In this document: one piece after another, positions 38,301 to 49,456 of the stretch | How positions within the stretch are numbered: position 1 is the first letter of the stretch | Layout: each line of letters opens with the position of its first letter | Assembly (NCBI GenBank): GCA_023055355.1 | Contig: JALJCS010000020.1 | Span: 6,741,001 to 6,805,000 of the forward strand | Direction of reading: 5' to 3' | DNA length: 64,000 nucleotides | Source: Agelaius tricolor | Lineage: Eukaryota > Chordata > Aves > Passeriformes > Icteridae | Position numbers and translations under genes: made by a program | The notes under the pieces: generated by a model | What the model was told of the DNA's origin: nothing | What the model saw: only the letters and a program-made list of their open reading frames with translations | Databases searched by the model: none

Positions 38301-41300
38301 CAGATGCTGCGGGCGAGCAGAGCAGCCCGGAGCCTCAGATCCGTAATTGGCTCCCTGCAGCGCTGCAGGCAGCTCCCTCCTCGCCCTGTGTTTTCCTGGG
38401 AAGCTGCTGCACCACTCTCCCCAGCTGCCCTGGCAGCCCACGGCAGCCTGGGCACGGGACAGCCGTGCCCTGAACCCCCTGAGAGTGCTGGACAGCCTCG
38501 AGCAGAAACACTGAAATCCAGAGTTCAGTGTGTCCCTGCTGCTTCTCTGCCCGTGCTGCATGGCAGCACTGGGGCTTCTGCAGGCTGGCCAATTTCTGGA
38601 AATGTCAGTGTATGTAGGGCAGTATCTTTGGGGAATTTTGTTGCATGCTCCCTCTTCCCCTCCTTTTTTTCCCCAGAAGCATCTCAAAGCTGTGCAGTTC
38701 TGCAATTGAAATGTGCCACGGCTCATAGAGCTCCTTGGGATGCAGAGAGCAGGTTTGTGGGGCTGACAGGACTAACCACTGCACTCCTGGCGGGGACCCA
38801 CAAGCAGAGCCACATTGTAGCTTTTAAAGATGAACTGGTGCTAAAATTCCAAACACCCCAGTCCTGGAGTTTGGGGAACTCAAGATCTAGACCCCCATTT
38901 TGTAGCAGGGCCTGAATCTGACTTAGACCAAGCCAGAAATCGTGTGAGCTGAGAGGTTTGGCCCTCAGAAGTGGGAAGATGCTGGTGCAGAACCAGAGCT
39001 GAGACCTTTTCTGCTGCATGGCATCGTGCCACAGCACAAAGCCTGCAGAATCCCGGAGTCAGTACAGATATTTTAGGTGAAGTATATGTGAGTGGAGGAT
39101 CAATACCATATGGCATGCGTGTTAAAATAAAAACATGCGTACACTCAGGGCTGGATTTGCTGTATTCCACACGAAAGTAGGGGTTTTTTATTGGGAAAAT
39201 GGTTAGATTTGATGGCGGTATGTAATTAGTAGTTTGCCAGCAATAATTACAGGGCTGTGCTCCAGAATAAATTATGTAGCATTCCTGTGCATATAATATG
39301 GTATACCACAAAATAGGAGTTGGAAAATTGCAACATTGCTGGATCATCATATATCTGACATGTTGAAGGGTTTTTTTTTTGCTCTGATAGTTTATGAAAA
39401 ATAGTAAGTATGGTGCACTGTGAACCAAAAGGCTTGCTTTGTTAAATTAACCACAATTGCAACCACAAATTATGGCTTCACAAACTATAGATTTAAGACT
39501 GGCTTTTCATAAATAGAGCTTCTTTGTGTTACAACAAAACATACATGAAAGAATGGAGCTGTACAGTGATGCCAAAGTAGCACTTTCAAAATCATCAGCC
39601 CATTCAAGCCTTTGGAATACAATCATAATATTTGTTTAAAGTTTAATATACAGAAAGGAAATTTATAGAAATCCCATAAGCTTAACACAGTTCTAGTGTA
39701 ATTTCAGTGTGCCTTAATGAAATAATAGCAAGATAGCAACCTTGAAAGATAGGTTTGTATTAATTTGAAAGTTTGTGTACATTTGAAAGTTTCACTTTAC
39801 TTAAGTGTATAATTTCACACTAAGTGACTGAGCAAAGTTTCTGCAAAATGAAACAGGATAGAAAAATCCTTCTGTGTTTTTTACACATAACATGTCCATA
39901 TATGCTAAGGACACAAATCTTTCCAAGTAAAGGGAGTTATGCCAGTTTCTACCAAAGGTAAACGTGTCCAAAAAAGAGTTTCCTCCAACACAGGATGATA
40001 GCTGTAGATTTCTCCAAGTTCTAAAATATCCTCAGATTATTGGCATGCTGATCCCAATTTTGAAAGGCATACTTTTGGCAGCAGCCAGCTAAGGAGGGCC
40101 ATGTGTTAACATCCTGGTTTAGCAATATGTATTCCCACATGCTAAGCTCTCGTACAAATGTAGTTTTTATTGCTGTTGACTTCAAACAAAGATGCTTTGA
40201 CATCTAAAGTTGTATATGTTACAGATGCGATGCCTAACCATACTCATGCTGTATATTTTAGGATGAGCTGGCTGTGCTCCCAATTATTCAATGGAGTATA
40301 AACACTCCTAGGATCCAGGGCCCCATAGGGAGAGTCGCTTCCCTGTGTTCTACTGCTCTGCAACATCTTGCAGTGTCTGACGTGTTGTACTCCAGCTCAT
40401 TTGCACATTGTTGCTTAACACAATGTATAAATAACATATAGGAGCAGGCAACATCTCTTGTAGTCTGCCTTGGAATGTGGAACAAGCATTGTCAAGGATA
40501 GCTTGAGTTGCTCCCACATCCACAGGGTAGCAGGCTCTCCCTTACTTTCCCATTCCGTGTTCTCTCATCCTCACACTAACAGTGAGAAGGAGGATAATGA
40601 TCCACTTTGGAAGCATTTCTAAGGAAAAAAACAAAAGTGTTATTTATTGGCCAAAATTTTTTGTGTTAAGCAGTTTAAGGCTTGCCATTTTGGTTGCTGG
40701 TTGGTGGTTGGCTGTTCCTTTGCAGCAATAGGTTGGCTTTCTGGAAAAAAATCCTTTAAACGTTGAGTAAATAATTATCCCCCTTCCATCACTATCCTCA
40801 GCAGGAAACCAGAGTTCTGCTTTACTTCTGCACCTATCTTTACAAGTAACCTGAGCCCAGGAAGGGCTGGCTGGAGCTGTCTTCTTCTGTCCTTGTGAAA
40901 GCTCCAGGTTTGTCCTAGCTGCTGCAACAGCTGCGTTGGGTCTCCAAGGACGACTCATCCACTGCCTGTTCTGTTTAGACTCTCCCAGCAGTAGAAATCC
41001 TGCCACTCCTTTCATTTGGATCCAGGAGGTAGCTGAGCCAGCACTTCTGAGGTGTGGAAGCAGCCCCAGTGTCTCAGGAGCATCCCTTTGGGGATGGTTT
41101 GCCAGGAGGGAGGTCTGTGAGGGCTGGCAGATCCATGGGGAGATGGGGAACCCCGGGGGCTGCACCACGCTTGGCAAGAGTCCAGAGAAATACAAGTCTC
41201 ACCCATCTCCTTGTGGTTTTGTTCTTCAAAGGTAACTGGATTTGCACATAAGGTTTTCACTCCTGTGGCTGGCAGTGTGTGTACAGGAGTTCTTGTAATA

Positions 41301-41922
41301 ATAATTAGCTGTAAATATTTTGCATCAATTCTGAAAGGTTACTTCAAAGAAACATTTCGTCTTATCGCTCAGGATCTTTTCTGATGTCGAAATACACATT
41401 CATGAGTGAAGCACTGCAATTACAAGGATGTTTAGAGAATCACAAAGGTATTTATTCTTGTCCTGGCTAGTTTATAGTAGCAAAAATTGCAAGTGGAAAG
41501 GCTAAGAAAATGTATTCTAAAAACAAACGTGTAATTGTTTTGTTGAGAGTTTGAGTCAACAGTGTTTATTCATGAGCCTTAGCTGCCCCAGGCGAGAGCA
41601 ATCAGACTGGAGGTACCACCTCCTGTATCCTTGTTCTCTTTAATTGGAGCCATAGCCTTGGATGCCCCGAGGCAAAGGGCCGTCTCTAAATGTATTCTGT
41701 TCAGTTTATGAACATTTGAAAGTGCAGTGGAAAAAAACATTCTTTTGTTTAGACAGTTTCAGACTTCCCCTCCCTTTTCTGTTCAGCAAGTGAAAACTGT
41801 ATGTCAAAATTAAGCTCTTGAGCAGCTATAGATTTTGCATGTAATGTGATCCTCCAATGGCTACATAGTTCTGGAGTGTTGTTGGGCCTGGGAGTGGAGC
41901 TGTGTGTCACCAGCAGGCTCTG

Positions 41923-41985
41923 GGATGGATGGATGGATGGATGGATGGATGGATGGATGGATGGATGGATGGATGGATGGATGGA
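41923..41985. repeat. (GGAT)n tetranucleotide microsatellite
   Basis: About 15-16 uninterrupted copies of a GGAT unit. It is pure, so probably polymorphic in length. It creates artefact reading frames of repeating MDGW on the plus strand and HPSI on the minus strand, neither of which is a gene. Confidence 0.98.
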
Positions 41986-42182
41986 GAGCTGCAGTCCTGT
42001 CCCAACGCTGTCTGCACAGCCCTGGCACTCCTCAGCCCCACCACACCCCCTCACCCCTCACACACAGGCTTTGAGGCAAATCAGAGCACATTTTAACAGT
42101 TGCACTGCAAATTCCTGTGTAACTTCACTTCTGCTGTAGGCCCTGTGAGGGTACCTAGCAGAGCCCCAGCCTGGGAGCAGGC

Positions 42183-42278
42183 TCAATAACAGATTCAATA
42201 AAACTCCTCTCCGGCTGCCTCCCAGCAGAAGCCCAGGTGGGGACACACAATACAGGAGGAGGCAGCATCTGTTATTGA
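42183..42278. repeat. Bulged inverted repeat able to form a stem-loop
   Basis: Two pairs of perfect complementary arms are nested: outer TCAATAACAGAT (42,183-42,194) with ATCTGTTATTGA (42,267-42,278), and inner GCTGCCTCC (42,214-42,222) with GGAGGCAGC (42,258-42,266). The right arms are contiguous; the left arms are separated by 19 bases, so the structure would have one large bulge and a 35-base loop. The origin and role are unknown. Confidence 0.75.
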
Positions 42279-42624
42279 ATCTCGCCCGGAGTTTATCCAA
42301 GCTCTTCCTGAGTGTTTTTCTACTCTCTCTACTGTATAATCCTGATTTCCTCATGATATCTTTATGCAACACAATGGTTAAGTGCTTTCCCCGTCTGTTG
42401 TCAGCACTGCCAGCATCAAACTGCTTGAAGCTTTTAGCTCCAAAATAAGAAGCGTGCTCTGTCTCAGGGTGAGAGTCTTCCGTGCTCTCTTCAAGCATCA
42501 GTCTGGTCTGATGGATCCTGTCTCGAGGGAGAGCTCTCCACTTGAGACAGATATGCTGGTGGAGTGGATGGCTGTGATCCTGCAGCCTTGAGTCAGGCCT
42601 GAGTGAAAACAATAGCCCCAGCCT

Positions 42625-42649
42625 ATCTCATCTCATCTCATCTCATCTC
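42625..42649. repeat. (ATCTC)5 pentanucleotide microsatellite
   Basis: Five exact tandem copies of ATCTC. A short simple repeat with no other feature attached. Confidence 0.95.
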
Positions 42650-45482
42650 TGAGAACAATCACGCTGGCCCCACACCCCGGCGTCCCAGCACTCAGCACTA
42701 GCTCAGTGTGGAGTCCCTCGTGTGGTCTGCTCATGCTGCGTGTAAGGTGTTGGTGTTCAGATAGCATCTTGAAAAGCTGCAAAAACAAGAATACACCCCA
42801 TCTCAGCGTGGCTTTCACATTGCCCCAGCCCCGTGCCTGGCCGTGGTGCTCTGAGAGTTCATGCAAGCAACACCCAATGTTGTCATCGTGGTTTGCACAT
42901 TCGAGGGCTGAACCGAGAACACAAAATGAGCATCTGATATTGCACCCTGTGTGCACTTAGCCACCAATCCCCGCCTTTCTGGAAGGGTGTTAAGTGGTTT
43001 CCCCTGCCATTGATGCTACTTTAGGTTAATTCTGTGCTTTTCAAACCACCTCTCTTCCCCATTTTGTCCTACTGCAGTCAGAAGCAAGCAAGAAGGGAAA
43101 GGGATGGTGTGGCTGGTGACTGATGGGATGAGTCCTTGGCTCCAGGAGCACTTGTCCTTCACTGGTGGTGATTCACTGCCAGTTCCTCTGTAGGTCCATG
43201 CAAACAGAGATTTGGAGCTCTTCAGAGCCCTTTCAAGGGAATGGCCTTTCATTCCCCACATCTTCTTAAAACAATGTTACTGAGTGGTTTACCAGATATC
43301 CCAGATTTTCTAGGCTATCACTCCAGTTCTGTCTTCACTGCAGAAAATAATGAGGCTTAAAAAGGCACCTGTTTATTTAGTTATTCATACAACTGGCAAG
43401 GCTTAAGTCCTGTCCCTGAATGGTATCAATTCTAGTAAGAAGTATGTCATAGCCCTGGAGACTTTATCTAAATAATCACAGCTTTCTGGAGTGCAGTTTT
43501 CAGATTTGAGTTATTAGATTTAAACTTCTGGTCTTCTTAGCAAAACACCTTCCCTTCCATCCTGTTTCCTTGCCCCTGATCCAAGGTTGAACTGTCTAGA
43601 GGATGGCATAATACTTGCTGCATATTTGCCTTGACAAATGGCTAATTCCCACTCGGATCCATGGGGGTTTGCTGTGCACCAGGGACAGCAGGCTCCTTGG
43701 CTTCCTTGCCGGGAATATTTGTTTAAATGCAGCAAGTCCTTTCTCCAATGTTGTCTTTGCAGAATGTGGAGGGGTGAGCCTTTTGATGTTTGTATTTACA
43801 GTGTTTTCACATCTGGATGTCATTTGTGACACAGGCTCTCCTCCTTCTTCTATCCCTGTGTCTTCCTGTAAAATACATTTTGAACATACAAGCTCATGTG
43901 GCTTTAATGTGTGGTAGTCGGCCAATGCATTTAGCAGGCCTGTAGTAGGCCAATAAAGAGGTACCTTGGGTCATGCTGTGAGCTCTTGTAAATTTATCCC
44001 GAATTAACCCTGATTGGCATCCAGCTCCCCTGCTGTAAAGATACAGATGTGCATGCTCTCCAACATCTGCTGCTTCGTGAGGAGCTGTGCCATAAATCCA
44101 TCACCCCCCCCGTGACCTGCAGTCTGGGCTGAGGGTTTGGGGATGCTCGTGCTCCCCAGTCAGGGTGGGTACCTGCAGGAGGCAGGTGGCAGCGCTCCTG
44201 ACACAAGGGCAGCTCCATCCTTGCGTTTTCACATGAAAATCCTGTTGGTGTTGCAAGAGGGTGTTCTTCTCCCTGAGCAACACCGAGGTACAGCCTCCAG
44301 TGTGGATCCTTCTTGTGGCTCCCTGTTTCACGCAAGTGGTTTGAATATCCTCGTCCAACAGGTTTCTTTGGGGCTCGTATTAATTCACCTTCATCTTTTA
44401 AAATGCAAACTTGGGCATGGCAGAGCAGGCTCCTTCTGCTGCCTTCACTTGCAGAGGAAAGCTGGGGAATGAGATCAGTCAGAGCAGCCAGAGCGTCGCT
44501 GCAGTCCTGCAGCCAGCCAGGATGCAAAGGGAAAAACATACCCATCAATTTCTAAATGTCAGCTGAGATCCCCTGGAAATTATTTATTGTGTCTGCTGTC
44601 GTATTTAATGATTTAACAATATACTAATAATCATAATATATTAACTTTGTGTAGTGATATACCAATCAATATAAAATAATGAACACATCTAATGGATTTA
44701 ATAGTATACAGATGTTTACCGCCTTTCTCCCTGAAGATTTTCAGATAATTTCTGCAGGCCAGCTGAAGACCAGGGTCGGGCAGCTCCTTTCCCCTACCCC
44801 AGAGGCAGTGGCAGTGCTGGGGCCATTTGGGGACACCCCAAAGTCCTGCTGGGTGAGGGCCAGCAGTGCAGAGCGGGGTGTTGGGGTGCAGAACAGGCTC
44901 TGGGGTGCAGGCTGAGCGAACAGAGGCTGTGCTGGAGGCTCGTGGGTGTGACACCCCCATCCCACACGGGGAGAGGGAGAGGAGGGCAGGGACTGGCCCC
45001 GTCCCCATGAATCACATTTACTGCAGCAGGTGCTAACCAGGCATGTCAGGCAGCGGGGACTGCCGGCCCTGTGGCCATTGATTAACCATTTATTAAAGCA
45101 CCTGTGAATCACGGCAATAGTAATTATATTTTAAATGTACCTACTAACAACTGTTTTGCAATGGGGAAGGTTAATCACGATTAAACATTTCCTTTGCTTT
45201 TTCTCTTCTCCCTCTGCCCGGAACCAAATCCCTTGGGGGTCCAAATGCATCTCAGGGACACAGGAGGCTGCAACTAACATGGAAAATAGAGGGAAAGGAG
45301 CCCAACCTCAGCCATCCACAGGCTGGTGGCGGGGAGGGAGTGTGCACACACACGCACACCAGGGATGCACACATTGGGGCATTCAGAGTGTACTGACACG
45401 CTTCATCCATGCTTCATCCACCCTTTGACTGTGTGCACACAGGGAGAACCCTCACACACCATGCACACGCGCAGACAGCGCT

Positions 45483-45506
45483 GTGCACACACACACACAC
45501 ACACAC
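45483..45506. repeat. (CA)n dinucleotide microsatellite
   Basis: A GTG start followed by about eleven CA units, alternating purine and pyrimidine and thus Z-DNA-prone. It sits at the head of the longer CA-rich minisatellite. Confidence 0.95.
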
Positions 45507-45525
45507 GGGCTGTGCACACAGACAT

Positions 45526-45711
45526 GGCACACGCACTGCACAGACACAGACTGCACACGCAGATACAGAGTGTGCACATTTACACAGACTGCACACACAC
45601 GGACACAGACTGTGCACACACACGGACACAGACTGCACACACGGACACAGACTGTGCACACACACAGACACAGGCTGTGCACACACACGGACACAGACTG
45701 TGCACGCCTAC
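45526..45711. repeat. CA-rich minisatellite, 19-23-base units
   Basis: Imperfect tandem units of the type GACACAGACTGTGCACACAC; regular starts at 45,602, 45,625, 45,644, 45,667 and 45,690 give spacings of 23, 19, 23 and 23 bases. Flanking sequence from about 45,330 to 45,780 is a degenerate extension. The repeat lacks stop codons in several frames, producing long Thr/His/Asp-rich plus-strand and Cys/Val-rich minus-strand frames that are artefacts. It abuts the CpG island and so lies just upstream of the promoter. Confidence 0.85.
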
Positions 45712-46070
45712 AGTGCACACATGGGCGGCGCACACACACAGATTGCATTCACGGCTCACGCACACCTGCCACGCAGACACACCCCGTGCACCTGGATGCG
45801 GGCCGTGTCCGCACGGCCCCTGCACACCTGTGCTCGTGTGCGCGCCCAGTCAGCCGCGGGGCACGGAGCGGGCGCTGCTGCACACGCTCACGGCCGCTGC
45901 CGTTCACGCACCCGCGCTAAACTCGGGCTCACTCTCGCACCTCTCGCGTCCCCCGCCCGCGCGCTCCCGCGGCGCTGCCCCGACGGCGGGTCCCGCGCGC
46001 TCCCGCGGCGGGGCGGGGCGGGGCCGGGGCGCGGCGGGCGCGCGCGGCGCGGGGCCGCGCGTCTCGCGGG

Positions 46071-46080
46071 CGGATTGGCC
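46071..46080 (-). promoter_or_regulatory. Inverted CCAAT box (candidate NF-Y site)
   Basis: CGGATTGGCC contains ATTGG, the reverse complement of CCAAT, lying between two GC-box clusters. NF-Y recognises this pentamer in either orientation, typically 60-100 bases upstream of a start site, which would place initiation near 46,130-46,180. Confidence 0.55.
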
Positions 46081-46215
46081 CCCGCGGCGCGGGCGGGCGG
46101 GCGTGGGGCGGGGCGCGGCGGCCGCGGCCGCGCGGAGCAGTCGCGCCGCGGAGCGCCCGGGGAGCGGCACCGCCGCCGCGGAGCGGAGCGGGCTCGGCGC
46201 GGTGCCTCCCCGTCC

Positions 46216-46485
46216 ATGCTTGGGAATAATGGCTACCGAGGCGTGAACCACGAAAAGAAAGAAAGAAAGAAACCAACCCGCCGCCGGGGGAAGCCCCTGG
46301 ATGGGGCCGGGCTGGCGCTGCCTGCGGAGCTGAGCGTTCCTCTGCTCCCCTCCTCGGATGCCGGCCGGAGTCGCCGCCTGGGTCGCTTGCTTTTTTTTTT
46401 GCTGGTTTTTGCCTTTTTTTTTGGTGCGTCTGTGGGCTTTTCACCCCTTCGTCTGTTTTTGGCCCCGCGGGTGATGGACCCGTAG
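46216..46485 (+). CDS. Upstream open reading frame (89 codons) in the leader
   Basis: ATG at 46,216 opens a frame closed by TAG at 46,483-46,485. It is in the same frame as the proposed main ATG at 46,861, but TAG here and TGA at 46,537-46,539 separate the two, so it cannot be a simple N-terminal extension. The product would be Arg/Lys-rich at first, then have a hydrophobic segment from the U-rich tract (LLFFLLVFAFFFG). No known domain is evident. If the transcript begins upstream, it could repress main-frame translation. Whether it is translated is unknown. Confidence 0.25.
   Translation: MLGNNGYRGVNHEKKERKKPTRRRGKPLDGAGLALPAELSVPLLPSSDAGRSRRLGRLLFFLLVFAFFFGASVGFSPLRLFLAPRVMDP
46229..46246 (+). 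CDS. Minimal upstream ORF (5 codons)
   Basis: A second upstream ATG, with G at +4, opens a frame of five codons (MATEA) and a TGA, nested inside the longer upstream ORF in another frame. Its context (A at -3, G at +4) is stronger than that of the first. It could limit ribosome flow to the main start if the transcription start is upstream. Confidence 0.25.
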   Translation: MATEA

Positions 46486-46565
46486 CGCCGTCTGCGCGGC
46501 GGCTCCGGAGCTGAGCGGGCGCGGGGGCGCAAACTTTGAGCCTCGGGTTCTACCGGGGGGGAGAG

Positions 46566-46627
46566 AAAAAAAAAAAAAACAAACAAAAACCAAGGGGGAA
46601 AAATAAAAAGAAGAAAAAAAAGCGAGG
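46566..46627 (+). repeat. A-rich tract within the 5' leader
   Basis: An A14 run, then AAACAAAAACC, GGGGGAAAAATAAAA and GAAGAAAAAAAAG blocks, all inside a GC-rich first exon. Such leaders can bind poly(A)-binding protein or allow unstructured scanning. Here it could also pair with the U-rich stretch upstream. The tract may be length-variable. Confidence 0.85.
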
Positions 46628-46860
46628 AGACGCTGTGCCTGCAGCCCCAGGAAGAGCGGAGGGAAGGAGCGAGCGGCGGAGGAGCGCGGCGGGAGGAGGA
46701 GGCGGGGGCCGGCGGGACCCCCGGGGCACCTCCGGGCCGGGAGCCGCGTTGTGCCGCTGCGGGGGGGCCCCGAGCGGCTCCGCTCCGCTCCGCGCCGCGC
46801 CCGCCCGGCCGCGCCCGGAGGATCATCCCGCGGGGGCCCGGCGGGCCGGCGGGGCTCGCC

Positions 46861-46879
46861 ATGGTCTGCGCGCCGCGCG
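46861..46879 (+). CDS. Candidate coding part of exon 1 (partial, product unknown)
   Basis: ATG at 46,861 has a strong context (GCC before, G at +4). It is the first ATG in its frame after the TGA at 46,537. It encodes MVCAPR plus one base before a consensus donor (GTGAGT), so the next exon must join in phase 1. Joined to the candidate exon at 55,024-55,077, the reading frame stays open for about 24 residues, with exon 2 beginning DRNGTGADSYQ. I do not recognise this N-terminus. A very short first coding exon behind a CpG island is common in vertebrate regulatory genes, but that does not identify the gene. Confidence 0.5.
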
Positions 46880-47418
46880 GTGAGTAGCGGCGGGCGGGTG
46901 GGAGCCCTCCGGGCCGGGGACCCCCCCTCTACCCCCGGGGACTTCTGGTCCCCTCCCCGAGCCCCGTTCCTCGGCGGGGGAAGTGTTTTCCAGCCGGGGA
47001 GCTGGCGGCTTTGCGGTCAGCCGAGGGGAGGAAATCGCCGTGCTTCCCGCCGGTGTGGTGGTGGCTCCGTGCGTGCGGTCTCTGTGTGTTTCTCTTTTTC
47101 TTCTTTCCCTCTTGCGCCGTTCTCGGTGCAGCGGGAGAGGTCGGTTCGGTTTTCCCGGCCGCGCTGCCGGCCCCCGCCAGCCCCGGTGGCTTCCTCGGGG
47201 TGGTTCGCTCCGCGTTCTCCCGAGCGGGGGTCGGGATGCGGAGGGGCAGGAGCCGCTCGTTGCCCATTCCCGGAGGCGAACCGAGGAGCTCTCCGAGGAG
47301 CAGAATTATGGAGGGGTTTTTTTGCGGGAGAAACTGGGTGTGTTTAAATAAACCAGAAGACAAGAAAGAGGCGCAGCAGCGCGGAGCTGCTTGGATGCGA
47401 TGCGCTCCCGAGCTGCCT

Positions 47419-47446
47419 TTTTTTTTCTTTTTTTTTTTTTTTTTTC
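47419..47446. repeat. T-rich run in intron 1
   Basis: T9 followed by C and T18, inside the CpG island shoulder. It is simple low-complexity sequence; a lysine-rich minus-strand frame across it is an artefact. Confidence 0.9.
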
Positions 47447-49414
47447 ACCCTATTTCTCACATTCCTCCAGTGCGACCGCATCCCCCTTCCCACCCTCGCG
47501 GGAGCGGGAAGGGTGAATAATAAATATTGGAGCTCTGCCTTCTCCGGGCGGCAGCTCCGGAGCCGGGGCAGCGCGGGTGACCCGGCGGACGCGGCTGCTC
47601 CCACCCGGGGTGGCCGTGGCGGTCCCGCTGCGCGGCTCCCTGCGTGTCTCGGTGTCCCCTTGAGCGGAATATCGCGACTTGGCTCTGTCGGGTGTTGCTG
47701 GCTGGCTGGCGCTGTAGCCGGCTGCCGGATGAGGCCGGTGTTGGTCTGGGATTTCTGGCTGTTGAAAACGGTAACAAACTCAAAAAATCCGTGCCCGGCG
47801 CTTTAACCCTTTCGGTGCGGCCGCAGCCCCTCTACTCGCAAGGAATAGCAAGTCTGAAAATGGTCGTCGTGGTTCGGGTTTTTTCGCCCTGTGTGTTTTG
47901 GCGTGAGAAACCGCCGGGGCTCCCGGGCCGGGCAGGTTGTGCGGGCCGGGCTGGATCGCGGGGTGCGGGGCTGCCGGGCTCCGCTCCCCTCCCGCGCCTG
48001 CTGCGGGGCCCCTCTGCTCAGCCTGAATGAAAAATTTAATCCAATTAAGAAATTAAACCTTGTATGTTTAAAGTGACAAATTTGAGAAGGGAAGGGGGAG
48101 GCGAAATAAGATTTCCAGGTCACTGGTTAGCTAAAGATGGTTCGGAGAGAGAGCTCGGGAATAAGGTGAGGGCAGAGGGAAGGAAAGAAGGACCTTTTTA
48201 AATGGCAAAGGCTTGTTTTTCTCTCTGGAATTTAAACTGGTTCCTAGGCTTGTAAAATCTTCTTGAAGTTGCGAATTTATCTCAGGAGGCTGCTTGGCAG
48301 CTAATCTTCTCAAGGCATGTCCTGATTTTTTGTAACGTTACAGTATCTGAGGTCCTTTTAACCTAATTTTGTAACAAAGATAATTTCTTGTTATGTAAGG
48401 TACTGTTCTGAATGATTGCTTTGGGTCTTGGAGAGCGTCCTTAACTGGTCTCCCTTGTGCCGCAGAAAGTGGAATTATTTACTTCGTTATCAATTCTTGA
48501 AAGAAAGCCTTGCTCAACTGGAAAAGGCTGCCAAGGTATTACAGGAAAACAGAGTCTTACCATTCTTCTTTCTAGAGAGTTAAATCTTTGGTCATCCCTG
48601 ATCAGAATTTACTTCAGAGGTTTATGTTTATGTATAAATCCGATTTTCCCCACATACAGACTTACAAGGGTGAGCTGCTTGAATTATACACACGGCATTA
48701 ACTTCCCACAAGTGGCAGGCTCCTAATGCTCTCTTCAAGAATTTCCTTCTTTGCTGACAGCAGTTCCCTAAAACTGCCCTGTGCTAAAGCCAAAAGGCAC
48801 CAGCTTGAGATGCCTGATATTCTTTTCCAGTGGAGATGAATGCTGTAAGACAAGGCAGGCAGTATTTTATTTAGCTGGATACCAAGTTTTCATTAGTATA
48901 CAGTGGGGTTTTTTTTTTTAATTTTATTTTGTTTGGAAGGGGGGCTATTCTGAGTGAAACCTTAAGCCTTGTTTATCTGAGAGGGGCAGTCTGTTCTCAT
49001 AAACAAACGAAGCAGTAAAATATATCCCAGTGTTATTCTATCAGGACATGCAGTCATCTGCTGGACCTTGTGGCCTGGGCTGGCTAAATCAAATAGCAGT
49101 GTCACACGTAGCTCTGGTATTTTGAAGTTTAAAAAGGGATTGGAGTATGTCTCCAGTTCCAGTGACAAACTACAGATATTTAGCAGTAGCTGATACTTAT
49201 TTTCCTCTGATTTTCAAGAATGTGCCATCTTAAAGCGTTAACTCTGAACAAGGGGTATAAATATTAGTGTTTGCTGTTGTGGCTTTTTAAAGTAAAACCT
49301 GGTGGGATGCTTGGTGGGGATATGTCAACAGAAGTGGCAGTGAAAAGGGCTGATCTGTGCTGTATGGTACTTCTGGAGAGCACAGATGTGTATGTCATTT
49401 TCTGCCTTAAATAT

Positions 49415-49456
49415 TTTCTTTCTTTCTTTTTTTTTCTTTTTTTTTTCTTTTTTATT
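49415..49456. repeat. TTTC-rich pyrimidine tract
   Basis: Pure T/C on the plus strand with T3-T11 runs separated by single C. Simple repeat within intron 1. Confidence 0.9.

Larger units (their letters stand above)
30006..41922. other. Intergenic sequence, no supported gene
   Basis: No supported exon. A GC-rich patch at about 38,120-38,600 makes long overlapping open frames on both strands (up to 245 codons on the minus strand), but their leucine/proline/serine/arginine-rich make-up and lack of any known domain argue for chance. AT-rich sequence at 31,840-32,300 resembles a non-coding element. Short T-runs occur at about 37,291-37,314. No RNA gene was seen. Confidence 0.55.
41986..45325. other. 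Intergenic sequence upstream of the CpG island, no supported gene
   Basis: No supported exon. It contains the stem-forming element at 42,183-42,278 and five ATCTC copies at 42,625-42,649. Open frames of 184 codons occur on the minus strand at 42,058-42,612 and 43,994-44,548; neither resembles a family I know. AT-rich sequence at 44,570-44,720 precedes the GC-rich rise towards the promoter. Proximal enhancers of the downstream gene could lie here. Confidence 0.5.
46130..46879 (+). other. Candidate first exon of an unidentified gene (5' UTR plus 19 coding bases)
   Basis: The 3' end is set by a consensus donor (CGCG|GTGAGT) at 46,879/46,880. The 5' end is only estimated from the promoter elements. 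The leader would be about 0.7 kb, very GC-rich, with an interrupted U-rich stretch (46,391-46,422) and an A-rich stretch (46,566-46,620). Two upstream ATGs open short frames. The exon is not recognised by similarity. Alternative: a non-coding first exon with translation starting further downstream, beyond the window. Confidence 0.6.
45790..48020. promoter_or_regulatory. CpG island promoter of a plus-strand gene
   Basis: CpG is dense across about 2.2 kb, highest at 45,900-46,900, in contrast to the CpG-poor surroundings. Tandem GC boxes of the GGGGCGGGG type lie at 46,010-46,029 and 46,091-46,114, and an inverted CCAAT box (ATTGG) lies at 46,074-46,078 between them. I see no TATA box, as expected for this promoter class, so transcription probably starts at dispersed sites, perhaps around 46,110-46,200. 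The island continues past the first donor site into intron 1. Direction is inferred from the donor at 46,880. Divergent antisense transcription is possible. Confidence 0.88.

Noticed and set aside
37989..38726. Minus-strand 245-codon open frame, with a 211-codon frame on the opposite strand
   Set aside because: It falls in a GC-rich patch that suppresses stops on both strands. No domain, homology or splice structure is evident, and composition is Ser/Arg/Gln/Leu-rich without pattern.
45326..46485. Long overlapping plus-strand open frames (306 and 358 codons) and minus-strand frames across the CA-rich region
   Set aside because: They are open because the tandem repeat and the GC-rich island lack stop codons in several frames. 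The products are Thr/His/Asp-rich, Cys/Val-rich or Ala/Arg/Gly-rich low complexity, and frames are open on both strands together.
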